64,000 nt of DNA, from assembly GCF_040807025.1 (NCBI RefSeq), contig NC_090942.1, positions 194,860,247 to 194,924,246 of the forward strand, given 5' to 3'. Within the stretch, counting starts at the first letter, position 1. Each line of letters starts with the position of its first letter. This document shows, piece after piece, positions 1 through 12,200 of this stretch. Under the pieces are notes generated by a model, which saw only the letters and a program-made list of their open reading frames with translations, was not told where the DNA came from and searched no databases. The position numbers and the translations under genes were made by a program. This stretch comes from Struthio camelus (taxonomy: Eukaryota; Chordata; Aves; Struthioniformes; Struthionidae).

Positions 1-556
1 AGCTACGCTGAGAGACTACAAAGATAAGGTGCAGTGAGATGTTCTCTGAAATTAAATCTTTTTTTGGAATGGCTAAGGAAATGTGTTGGGATTATGTTTG
101 AAAATACAGATTTCAGCATTCCTTTCAAGTGCTTTAATTGCAGCTGTACTGAATTTGAGAGAAATGGAGCAATCTTTTTTTTTTTTTCTTCTCATGAGCA
201 AATGAGCTGAGTATTGTGATCTTGGCTGGGCCTGGAAAGAGACTTAATGTGACATTGTTTGAGTATTCTTACTTTCTTGCAAACTGTTTCCTTCTTTGGA
301 CTGAGAGGGGAAGAACCCTTTTGGTTGACTGTCTCTATTTCCACACGTTCCAGGGAAGTATAGCCTGTAAGGAGTCCCTCCTCTTGTCTCGCCCATCTTC
401 TGCTACTGAAAGCTGATGCCATTTTCACAAGACAGGAGCAAAACAGAGAACTAGAGGGGACGTTCCTGCAAGCAAGGATGGAAATGTTAATCTTCTCTTT
501 CCTCGCCCTTCTAAATTTCAGTCTGGAGGAGAGGAATGAGAAGCCCAGAGCAAATA
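1..556. other. Intergenic stretch, no gene recognised
   Basis: AT-rich sequence leading up to the 3' end of a CR1 element. The short open frames here have no recognisable domain, and I see no repeat unit or RNA gene. Confidence 0.6.
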
Positions 557-557
557 G

Positions 558-3500
558 GTTAGAATCACAGAATTGTTTAGGTTGGAAGGGACTTCTGGAG
601 ATCATCTAGTCCAACCTCCCTGCTCAGGCAGGGTCCTCTAAAGCACGTTGCCCAGGATCACATCCAGACGGGTTTTGAATATCTCCAGCGAAGGAGACTC
701 CACTACCTCTCTGGGCAACCTGTTCCAAAGCTCTGTCACTCTCACAGTGAAGAAGTTTTTTCTCAGGTTCAGGTGGAACTTCCTGTGGTTCAGTTTCTGC
801 CCGTTGCCTCTTGTCCTGTTGCTGGGCACCACGGGAGAAGAGACTGGCCTCATCCTCTTGACACTCCCCCTTCAAATACTTGTACACGTTGATGAGATCC
901 CCTCTCAGTCTTCTCTTCTCCAGGCTCAACAGGCCCAGCTCTTGCAGTCTTTCTTCAGAGGAGAGGTGCTCCAGCCCTCTAATCATCTTGGTAGCCCTCC
1001 GCTGGACTCTCTCCAGTAGGGCCATGTCTCTCTTGTACTGGGGAGGCCAGAACTGGACACAGGACTCCAGGGGAGGCCTCCCCCCTGCAAGGGCTGAGGA
1101 GAGGGGCAGGATCACCTCCCTCCACCTGCTGGCAACACTCTGCCTCATGCACCCCAGGAGACCATCGGCCTTCTTGGCCACCAGGGCACACTGCTGGCTC
1201 AGCTTAACTTGTTGTCCACCAGCACTCCCAGGTCCTTCTCGGCAGAGCTACTTTCCAGCAGGTCAACCCCCAGCCTGTCCTGGTGCATGGGGTTATTCCT
1301 GCCTAGGTGCAGGACCTTGCACTTGCCTTTGTTGAACTTCAGGAGGTTCCTCTCCACCCACCTCTCCAGCCTGTCCAGGTCCCTCTGAATGGCAGCACAG
1401 TCTTCTGGTGTGTCAGCCTCTCCCCCCAGTTTAGTATCATCAGCAAACTTGCTGAGGGTGCACTCTGTCCCTTCCTCCAGGTCACTGATGAACACATTGA
1501 ACAAGACTGGACCCAGGACTGACCCCTGGGGGACACCGCTAGCCACAGGCCTCCAACTTGACTCTGCGCCACTGACCACAACCCTCGGAGCTCGGCCATC
1601 CAGCCAGTTCTCAAGCCACCTCACCGTCCACTCATCTAGCCCACGCTTCCTGAGCTTACCTAGGAGGATGTGATGGGAGACAGTGTCAAAAGCCTTGCTG
1701 AAGTCCAGGTCGACAACATCCACTGCTCTCCCCTCCTCTACCCAGCCAGTCATTCCCGTCATAGAAGGCTATCAGATTGGTCAAGCATGATTTCCCTTTG
1801 GTGAATCCATGCTGACTACTCCTGATCCCCTTCTTGTCCTCCAGATGCTTAGTGATGACCTCCAGGAGGAGCTGTTCCATCACCTTTCCCGGGATGGGGG
1901 TGAGGCTGACAGGCCTGTAGTTTCCTGGCTCCTCCTTCTTGCCCTTTTGGAAGACTGGGGTGACATTGGCTTTCTTCCAAGTCCTCAGGCACCTCTCCTG
2001 ATCTCCAGGACCTTTCGAAGATGATGGAGCGTGGCCTAGCGATAACATCCGCCAGCTCTCTCAGCACTCGCGGATGCATCCCGTCAGGGCCCATGGATTT
2101 ATGGATGTCAAGTTTGGACAAAAGATCTCTAACCTGATCCTCCTCAGCCAAGGGAGAGTCTTCCTTTCTCCAGCCTTCCTCTCTCGTCTCCAGGGCCACG
2201 GATTCCTGAGGGCTGGTCTTAGCAGTAAAGACGGAAGCAAAGCAGGTATTCAGTAACTCTGCCTTCTCTGTATCCTTCGTCACCAGGGCACCCGCCCCAT
2301 TCAGCAGCGGGCCCACGTTTTCCCTCGTCCTCCTTTTGCTACTGATGTATTTGAAGAAGGCCTTCTTGTTGTCCTTGACATCCCTTGCCAGATTTAATTC
2401 CAACTGGGCCTTAGCGTTCCTCGTTGCACCCCTGCATACTCTGACAACGTCCCTGTATTCCTCCCGAGTGGCCTGTCCCCTTTGCCACATTCTGTGTACT
2501 TCCTTCTTCTGTTGGAGTTTGGCCAGGAGTTCCTTGCTCCTCCATGCAGGTCTCCTGCCCGCTTTGCTGGACTTCTTCCTCAGAGGGATGCACTGCTCTT
2601 GAGCCTGGAGGAGGTGACACTTGAATATTAACCAGCTCTCCTGGATCCCTCTTCCTTCTAGGGCCCTACCCCAGGAGATTCATCCAAGTAGGTCCCTGAA
2701 GAGGCCAAAGTCAGCTCTCCTGAAGTCCAGCGTTGCAATCCTACTCATTGCCCTGCTCCCTCCTCGTAGGATCCTGAACTCCACCATCTCGTGGTCACTG
2801 CAGCCAAGGCTGCCCCCAACCTTCACCTCTCCAACTAGACCTTCTTGGTTCGTTAGTACAAGGTCTAGCATTGCACCTCTCCTCGTTGGCGTCTCCACCA
2901 CCTGAGTCAAGAAATTATCATCAATGCTTTGCAGGAACCTCTTTGACTGTTTGTGCCTAGCTGTGCTGTCTTGCCAACAGATGTCAGGGTGGTTGAAGTC
3001 TCCCATGAGAACCAGGGCCTGTGATCGTGAGGCTACTTCCAGCTGTCTGTAGAAGGACTCTTCGACCACCCTTCCTGATCAGGTGGCCTGTAGTAAACCC
3101 CCCACAACAGTGTCACCCATGTTAGCCTGCCCGTTAATCCTTACCCATAGGCTCTCAACTTGCTCTTCATCCACCCCGAGGCAGAGCTCCATACATTCTA
3201 GCTGCTCCCTCACATAAAGAGCAACACCACCACCTCGCCTTCCTGGCCTGTCTTTCCTAAAAAGCACATAGCCATCCATGACAGCATCCCAGTCATGTGA
3301 ACTACCCCACCATGTCTCTGTCACTGCAATGAGATAGATCATGGCCCTGCGACCGCACACAGATCTCTAATTCTTCCTGCTTATTCCCCATGCTGCGCGC
3401 ATTGGTATACAGGCATTTCAGAGAGCCAGTCAAGCACGCAGGCTTCCCAGGAGAGGTGCAAGAGGATCCTCCACAGCCATGTTGCATGCTGTCTCCCCTG

Positions 3501-3836
3501 GCTGCATGCACCCGCTGGAGGCATCCTGACTTGAGCGGTGTTTTACTGACTACCCTGTCCCTATACCACTCCCCTTCCCCCGTCTTGCCTAGTTTAAAGC
3601 CCTCCTTACCAGGCTGGCCAATCTGTTGGCAAAGACACACGTGCCCCGCTTGGTAAGGTGGATCCCATCTCTCCCCATCAGCTGTTGATCTTCAGACAGG
3701 GCCCCATGGTCATAGAAACCAAAGCCCTGTTGCCAACACCAGCGGCGCAGCCAGTTGTTACCTTGGAAAACTTGTCTACTCCTCCTCCTGTCCTTTCCCC
3801 TCACAGGCAAGATTGAGGAGAAAATGTATGTTCTGG
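558..3836 (-). mobile_element. CR1 LINE retrotransposon, copy 1, 5'-truncated and inactivated
   Basis: Read on the minus strand, this is a non-LTR retrotransposon of the CR1 family. It starts inside the end of ORF1 (esterase-type tail with GRDGIHLTKRG, about 3600-3830). It continues through the ORF2 endonuclease domain (about 3400-2690; motifs TETWWGS and [14 protein letters not shown]) and the reverse transcriptase (about 2490-1200; [44 protein letters not shown] and the catalytic FADDTK). The 3' end carries the CR1-type ATTCTGTGATTCT octamer repeat at about 560-575, with no poly-A tail. ORF2 is broken: a 4-base insertion in the endonuclease, an extra G in a G-run before YYRPP, an in-frame TGA after DLLG, an extra T before WKKA, an extra G before MTGWVEEG, and a one-base loss after NKLS. 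It is therefore a dead copy. Its partner lies in inverted orientation at 16658-19818. Confidence 0.96.
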
Positions 3837-6209
3837 GGGTAGAATTCATTGCCAAGAAAAGAAAAGACTGAGAAGTCTTGGAGGAGCTGAAGCCACCATA
3901 TGCAACGCTGGTGAGGGAAAGAGTGGTATGGCCCCAAAAAAAGTCTGAAAGACTGACTGAAACCTAATGTTATATGCAAATCTCGTGTGAGGACTGGCTG
4001 ATGACTTCCCTGAAATCTTTGGGAGTGGCGCTGCTAAGAAAAACCTTTATGTGTGAATTGCAGTTCTCAGAGATTTTAACAAGAAATCATGACCTGGATG
4101 CTTGGTCTACAGGATTAGGTCTCCACAACTGAGTGATAGGAGAATTGGTAGCAAATTGAATCTGAAGGACATAGTGAAGAGATCATTGCATTTTTGCAGA
4201 TTAGGGGTGGCTGGTGCAGAGAAAGTTTGATGTCTTCCTGTAAGCTGCTTACGGGTAGCACCTGATAGTCATGCCTGACTTTGAGTCTTTTTTTCAGTTC
4301 TAGACTTGAGCCATATCAGTACAGTGCACAGATCTCTGCAGTACCACCGGCAAGTGGCTGCAGAACCACATACATCTGTGTTGCATGCAAGCCAATAAGC
4401 CCTGCTAAAGGGGCTTTGGATTCTGGTTTTCTTTGTGGTACTACTCTGTGCCACAGAGCTGTCCCAGGTTGTGAACTTGCATCCTGCATCCTTGCATCCT
4501 TGCGTTTTGGCCCTGAGTGCTCATGTGTTTTTCTTCTCAGTGTTTTATGGCACTTGGAGATGTGAGAGCTAGTGACTGTTATCCACATGCTCCAGCATAA
4601 CCCTAGGAGGATAGATTGACATTGCACTGTCTTTGACTTCAAATTTTTGGAATAAAGAGGAAATAAAAATGCAGCTGAAAATAGCGCTTGTATGACTTTC
4701 TCTGTCTTCCTGAAGATAGAAGAAAAACACCATTTGATCTAGTCACCTTTCAAAGGCTGTACCTACAAGCAGCTTAGAAAATTCTCAATAAACAGCAGGA
4801 GAGGGGCAATTATTTCTGTTAGTTTTTTTTAATGTTTTGCTTATCTCTGATGGTGTAAGCAACTATGTAGACTGGCGTTCAAATGGCTTATAATAAATGA
4901 AATGATTTTCAATAAAACTGAGTTGCTCTAAAAACAGAAAAAAAGGGTAGTTTTACAAGTTATTTTCATGTCTAGAAATATTCAAAAGTACATTTTTCTT
5001 CTGTTCACCCAGAGTGCCCTATTAGTAAGCGTATATCAAGAAAGGGTTTGATCTTAGAGCTAAGCATCAGAGGCCAAATAGTTAGGAAAATGCAATAGGT
5101 ATGCTGACTTCAGTATTTTCCCTAACTTTAAATGGATATGAACATGCCGTTTTGCAAGCTGCTTGTGGTTTTTATTGTGATTTTAAAGCATCTGTTCAAT
5201 GACTTAGTTTCTTCTCTTTGTGAAGCTGAGAAGAGGATCCTGTGAGGAGCAGTCATCTTTGAATGACTCATCTGGGACCAATATCATTACTGAGGTGGAT
5301 GAATGCCTAAGTGAAAGGAAGCTGGATCCAGATCTTCCAGGATACTGTAGGTGACGAATGCCCACAGAAAACAGCCAAATCGTTAATGCAGCTATATGTC
5401 AGAGTTTCAAATTACATATGAAAAACCACCTCTAATTTTTTTCCTCAAATAACATATGATAGTTTTGTATCTTTTGAGAAGGCTGCCCTCCCCTCCTGTG
5501 ATCTTCATAAATAACTTCATCTGAAATGTTAGTGCTTTAATTGTAGTGGATTTGATGTCAGTACTGAAAGAAAAGACCTTTGAAAGCTGAAGAATGTTTT
5601 TATTGCTGGGAAAATCTGAAGATTTTGGAGCTGAAATCCTTCCAGTTTTTTTAGATTATCTAACATGACAAGGCTTAACCTGGTAGGTCTTTAAGTCTTA
5701 TTGCAATGCGCAATATTACAAAGTGTCTCGTGAGTTATCCTGCGCAGTATGGAGACTTAACACAGGAGGATTGTTTATGTTTTAGTGTTTGGGATCTGAA
5801 CCACAAATAAGCCCCATAACATTAGGAAGTGTACAGCTGAGGAACAGTACTCAATCTTTGCCCTCTGGTTTTGTCGTCTTTATCTCTTTTTTTAAATTTC
5901 TCTCTGGTGACGGATGCTACCAAGACACAGAAATAGTTTCTAGCTTGGATAAACCAACTGGGCCAAGTTCATTCCCAGCTGGAGGCCACAGAAGACTGTG
6001 GAGTTACATCAGAGATGATGGTGATGTGCGAGACTGTTTTTGTAAACATCCCCTCCTCACCAGGGTAACTAACTCCTCAAGGGCTCTTGTGCAAGCGGGA
6101 ATTTCTTCTGACACTGCACTTCTCTCTTCAGCCTTGTGCGTGAGTGCTGTGCTGTTTGAAGGTATGCTGCAATCTCGTCTGTGAGGGGATCAGAACTTGA
6201 CGGAATAAG
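3837..6209. other. Intergenic and upstream region of the STOML3-like gene
   Basis: No exon or repeat was recognised. The longest open frame (5789-6184, plus strand, 131 codons) ends just before the STOML3 start codon. It resembles no family I know and may be 5' UTR or chance. Promoter elements could not be assigned. Confidence 0.5.
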
Positions 6210-9200
6210 ATGGATCCCAAGAGGGAGACACCCAAGAAAAGCAGCACAGAGCATTTAATTGGTAAGCTTTTTTTTTTTTTTTGGCTCTTTTGTTTGTTTT
6301 TTTCTTGATGATTGTAAAGATCAAAGTCAACCAAACAAAAGAAGTATTTTTGAACCCAGGGTTTCATGGTAGGTCTCTCTTATAGCTTGGAGATGAAAAT
6401 CCAAAACCTGCACTGTCAGTGATGCAGCAAATTATCTCATACTGCCCTGCCAGCATGCTTCAGCATTTACCTTCTGGCAAAATGACCGCCAGGGATTAGA
6501 ATGGCTAATTCAGCCATTGAGCCATAGATACGTAGGCATGGGTGGAAGGGGAAAAGCAGGAGTGAAGGATGATAGACGAATTTTTCAGGCCCCGAAAAAT
6601 ACACTTCATACGTTTGGACTTGCATGATGAATACATGGTGCTCCCTTCAAGCAAACTAACTGATCCCAAATGAAAAGTTTTATTGGCAGCATGTGCTGTT
6701 GTCACCAATGTGTCTGGCCATAAGAATGGAGTGGGGCAAGCACGAATCTCTGCAGGACTGATCTGGGTGCTTGTAGAAAGCACAGCATAGACAGCGGTTA
6801 CAAAAGGCTGAGGCTATTCCATTTCTGTTACTGTGGGGGAGACAGGACATTTCTACATGCCGTTCTTTATAATCTTCATAGGACAACTTGGACACAAGTT
6901 TTTCATTTGCTCTTAGAGCTTGGCACCCATATTATGATTTTGTTGATTGATTGTATCAAGAAATACCAAAATGAATCTTACAAGTGTCCTGGAACTTTTC
7001 TGCAATTGCCTATTGATGAGCTCTCATATTTTGTAGTATATTGCAGCTCTTGGCTTGCTATGGGCTGTAGACGCAAGTGATGTTTCCAGTGGTTGTGACT
7101 ATCATAATTCATATGCAGGTTTGGTAAAGCAGGTCAGTGATATGCTGGATCCTGACTGATCCTTATTCTTCGCTATTGTATTTTTCTAGACTTTTCCACT
7201 TGTCTTATGGAAAATGGTGTGAAACTTTGGGGTTAATCAGAGAACATTTGGGGTGGTCTTTGGAGGTCTAGGCCTGACTTCACTATTTACAGGGTGTGTT
7301 TTCATATCCTGCTTCTCTCATTGGAATCGAGATTTTTTTCAGTGCTTCCATTAGAATCTCTAGGACAGTTCTTATAGAGAGTTCTTTGTCAAGTTTTGGA
7401 TTTGTGCTTCTTTCCAATAGCAGTGTCATTCTTATCAGGGATCTTCACAGCACTCTCAGGTGGATGCTGGTACATTATGCTAGAATCCAAACCTACTGTG
7501 GGTGATCTAGGTGGTTTCTTCATGACCAAGTCTGGCACTGTAGAAAAAGATCTTCGAACACTTTTCTGTATGCTAATTGTTGAGGTGAAATAGCACAGAA
7601 CACTATTACTATTCCCTTCACGATTACTATTTCTCCAAGCTTTGGATTAACAGCTAGGAATGGTGCCCGTTCCATGAATTCCCTTGATCTCTTTCCACTG
7701 ATTAAGAAACATTCGACTGCTTGGACCTGCTGTACTTCAGGTACCTGCTGCAGTCTGACTGCTTGGACCTGCTGTACTTCAGGTACCTGCTGCAGCCTAA
7801 CATGCCACAAGTGAAGATCAGGGTGGCAAACAAACAGTCGTGAAAATGTTATATTTGCACACTGAATCTTAAATCTTATCTTCAAATACATGGCCTTAAG
7901 GTTTGCATGCTAATTTATTGAAGTGAACTGCTCAAATCATTCCTGCGAGTGATTGCAGAAGGGCTGATGATACCTCATTAGAGAACCACAGATTTCAAAT
8001 CACTGTCTGTTGGAAAGAGTCAGAATGAAAGCCACACTCCTAGTGCAGCAATTACGCACCCAGCTGTCATGGAAAACATTCCAAGGAAGGCCTGAAACTT
8101 GGTGCTATTGGACAGAAACTTATATACACAAGAGTGATTAGATGTGTAGTGGGGACCTCAGAGGTACGAAGGGAAAAACTACAAGGAGCAAAGGGCTCTG
8201 TTGTAGCACCCTTGTTTGTAGCTAACACGACTTCATTACCAGAGCTCACAGTGCAGCTAGGCACAAAGTTAACTGAGAGGAAAGGGTTGGAGAAGGAGTG
8301 TTTGGTGTCTCATCTTCCAAGATTGCTGGAGCATTCTGACAAACCAGTTGGTCCAGCTCTTCCAGTATGCTCTAGGGGACTCTCACCTTAGCCTATGCCT
8401 TGCAGACAGATATCCTCATGCTGTTTCACAGGATGACAAGTGTTTCTCAAAAACTATAAAATGAAGTGTTTTGTACTTTTTATTTGTCATTTTCAATCTA
8501 TATATGAATTTTCTGTAACACTGGAAATTCTTATGTTTCTGAAGTAATGTATACAAACCCCCAAGCATTTCTGCGTCAACATGGGGATTGTTTTTGGTTT
8601 TGCTTTGTTTGTAAGAAAAGCAGAAGGAAGAAAGGAAACAGTCTCGTATGGGAGCTCCCGTGAAAATAATGGCAGGCTTCCCCACATGTGGTATGCCCAA
8701 TGCGCTAGCACAAGGCCAGCACAGGGATTACTGAACATTGCCTGTTCTCCAAGGAGGCCTCTGAGCCCTCATCCCTCTCTCCTGCCTTTACTGAGGCGCA
8801 GAGGGAAGGTGCGAAGTGTGAGCATCTGTGTTCAGCTTCCTTTCTGCTGAAGGTCAAACCTGCAAAAACTCTTTTCTGGCTCAGACTTTGCAGCTGGCCT
8901 GCCCCCATGGCTAGCCCACCAGCTCCCTCACTTGCTTTGACTTTCTCATAGCTGCTCTCCTGATCCAAGATATTGTTTTGCCTTTCAGTACTCTGTCCTT
9001 GTGGCAGCACTGGCCTGTTTCACTCCTCACCCTTTTCCATACTTCTTCCATGAGGACTTCAGCAGCTCCTGCTGCTCTTCTCTTTTTGAATGGCAGCTCC
9101 TTGATCCCCTTTCCCCTGTAAAAGACCCTCCTAAACTTTTAGTACTTGAAGAATGCAGCAGTGCTTTTGTTCCAGACACTAAAATAAAACAATTAATAGT

Positions 9201-12200
9201 TCAGGATGTGAAGAGTTTCAACACTGTGAAAGGACTAGGTGAGGCATGGATGTGCGTTTTGATAAGCACTGATTTTGAAGCTTGTCTTCCAGTGGATGAA
9301 CTGGTCCATCAGTCTTCCTCAAAACTTCCATCTAAGGATAGCAAGTGTTCCTCTCATTTTCTGCATTTCCTGCTTAGTACTATACTAAGTCTTTTGACCG
9401 AGCCCTAATATACTGACAAGGATTTATGTCATTGGATAATTGAAATATCCTCATGGATATTGCACTTGATGATTTATTTTGCCTTCAAATCCTCTGGTCT
9501 GGGCAATGCCTTTCACTTTTCCTCTTCCTTTCCTGTTGCAAAATGTACTTTTTGAACCTTTTAACTTTTTGTGCAGAAGGGATGTCTGACTGGATGTTTG
9601 TTTTGGTGCTTTATGGCTTTTAGTGCGTGTAGGAAGGCAGGAGTGAGCCTTTCGACCTAGCAGCCTCTCATTATTGCGGTGGGCTAGATCTATCTCCCTC
9701 AGATAATTCATTTCAAAATTTGCATCGATTGTTTTTCTTACTTATTCTTCTGTAGCTGACAGGCGGGAAGGAATTGGTGTCTGTGGCTGGATCCTGGTTT
9801 CCCTTTCTGTCCTATTGCTTCTCATTACCTTTCCTGTTTCCATCTGGACATGTATCAAGGTAAGCTAGAGGGATTTGGAGCACATAAAGAGTGCTCTATA
9901 ATCATCATATGTATTTATTTATTTATTTTGTTAAAATGAGGGACTTCACATTTGTTTTGTGGAAATCATAAGATTTTATTGCAAAGTTCTGTGTTTAGGA
10001 CAAAGAGCTCCAAGTTCTGCCACAGACTTTCTGTATCGCCATAACTTAGTTTTTTAATTTCTTCCCATCTCAGCTTCCGTTATCAGTTAAACTTACCTGC
10101 TTTACAACAACACTGGTTGACTAAATCTGACAACTTTTGTATTTATCACTATGCTGCCAGCAATAGTGGTAAATAAACATGGATACTGATGAAAACAGGA
10201 GCAAGTCCCTGCCTTCAGGGACTATTCAACTGAAGGCTACAGTTCTTTCAACATACAGGCATAATATGATTAATGTAAAGCAAATTTTTAGAGCGGAGCT
10301 TCTTGGGTGATTGTCCTGAGTGCCAGGGCATGAAGAGTCCTGGTACACTAACTAAAGTAGTTGTGTAGATTATCTGATGTGAGAGAGATTTTATTTTGCT
10401 TACATCTTCTGTGAGTTTAGTCTAGCTTTGAGGCAAAGCTATGGGTAGCTCCATTAGATCAGAGGCAACTCTTGCATATTTGGTGTGGCTTGTAAGCTAT
10501 TTGCAGGGCCAGGGACTGATTTTTTCTCAGCAAAGGGTGATGTGAGGGGAAGACATAAAATGTTTAGACTTGCAGATTTTTTGATTCCTTTATTAATTCT
10601 ATTTATTTTCACATTTAAAATGTATGTCAAAGATTAAAAAAAATTTGGACTAGAAAGCAGGGATAGAATCAGTTATTAAATTCTAATTTTAAAATATTTT
10701 CTTAGGTTATCAAGGAATACGAGCGTGCTATTGTATTTCGGCTGGGATGTATACTGTCTAAGAAAGCAAAGGGACCAGGTGAATGCAAACAATTTTATTC
10801 TATTAAGATATACTGGTTTTTGTTCTGTTAAGATGCACTTAATCTATTAAGATGTACTGTAACCACACAGAGAATTGCAAAGGTCCATGAACTCCTTCAT
10901 AGCATGGGGGGATGAAAAGGTCCTCCCTGCTGTAATTCCTTTACCTATAAGCCTGTGGCTGTGTTATTTGTTCTCCTGGTTAGATGATGATGCCATCCCC
11001 TTGTCACTGCACAATGCAGAAGCTGGAAAACCTTGATACCAGGTATGTGTTTGCTCTTGAGTAGATTGGACTAAGGAAGTTTGAGCTCATGCTGCAGACA
11101 CTGGAATGGGACCTAGGAGATTCAAATGCAGTCTTCGACTCTGCCACAAACTTTCCTGAGTGACCATGGCTGCTCTCTCTGTACCTCAGTTACAACACTA
11201 CTTGTTCTTGCCAGCTCTTTAGCTGGCTTCTGCACTGAAAATTGTAAATGTTAAGGGCAGGGACATTCCTACACTCTGCATCTCTACAGACCTGCAGCAG
11301 TTGCTTAGGATCAGGTTACAAATTATTACAAAACAAAACCAATAACATGAGATATTTGCATCAGTGCAGTAACCACCTCTGCTCAATGAAACTGGGCCAA
11401 ATGGAAGTTCAAGTGAGAAGGTAAAGCAATACTCGCCACCTTCATGAATCTTCCTTCCTAATGGGCCATGTGGTCCAAAGAAGAGGTAGAGCAGTGCAGA
11501 GCTATTCTGCTTAGCTCTGGGCACTTAAGCAAGGTGCCTAGATTAGAAATGCAGTCATATCGAGTCTCCTTCTCCAGTGAATGGAGAGAGTGGGGACTCC
11601 TTCACAGGACGATTCAGACCTAGGACAATCCTGACCTAGGAGGTCCTGTAGGAGGTCCTGATGCGAGGGCCTACAGGTGGTGGATGAATCTGGACCTGAG
11701 AGATGTCTTTCCTCTGTCTTTCCCTGTGTGGGGGGGACACATTATGCTGTAAATGGCTTACAGTCTAAAGAGGGGAAGCTGAACAAAGGCACTTAAGTAA
11801 TTTTTACCAAAAGTCGTATGACAGATTTGAGAACAGAACCACAATCTATACATTCCCAGGCTGGAGCTCTAGACCGTTAAGTTAAACTAAATCTATGTTA
11901 TTTGCAGATATCTACATTCCCCTCTGTTACTTGAAAATTCAAAATGTCACCCTCCTTTCTGCTGTAGGAGGTAACAACAGCTGTAGAAATAAAGCAGACC
12001 ATGGCTCACTGGCTATTTTTGTATGTTTGCTCTGTACATACCAGGATACCTGGCTTTTGGATTAGCTTTTGGAAGCAAACGTTTCATCTTATTTATTCTT
12101 ATTTTTCAGGTTTGATCCTGATACTTCCTTGTACAGATATTTTTATCAAGGTTGATCTTAGAACTGTTACCTGTAAAATTCCTCCACAAGAGGTAATTAT

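Noticed and set aside
192-1191. Several long overlapping open frames on both strands at the left edge
   Set aside because: They lie in or run into the CR1 3' end, and no frame has independent coding support.
5789-6184. 131-codon plus-strand frame upstream of STOML3
   Set aside because: No recognisable domain, no phase-compatible join to exon 1, and the STOML3 start at 6210 fits the family without it.
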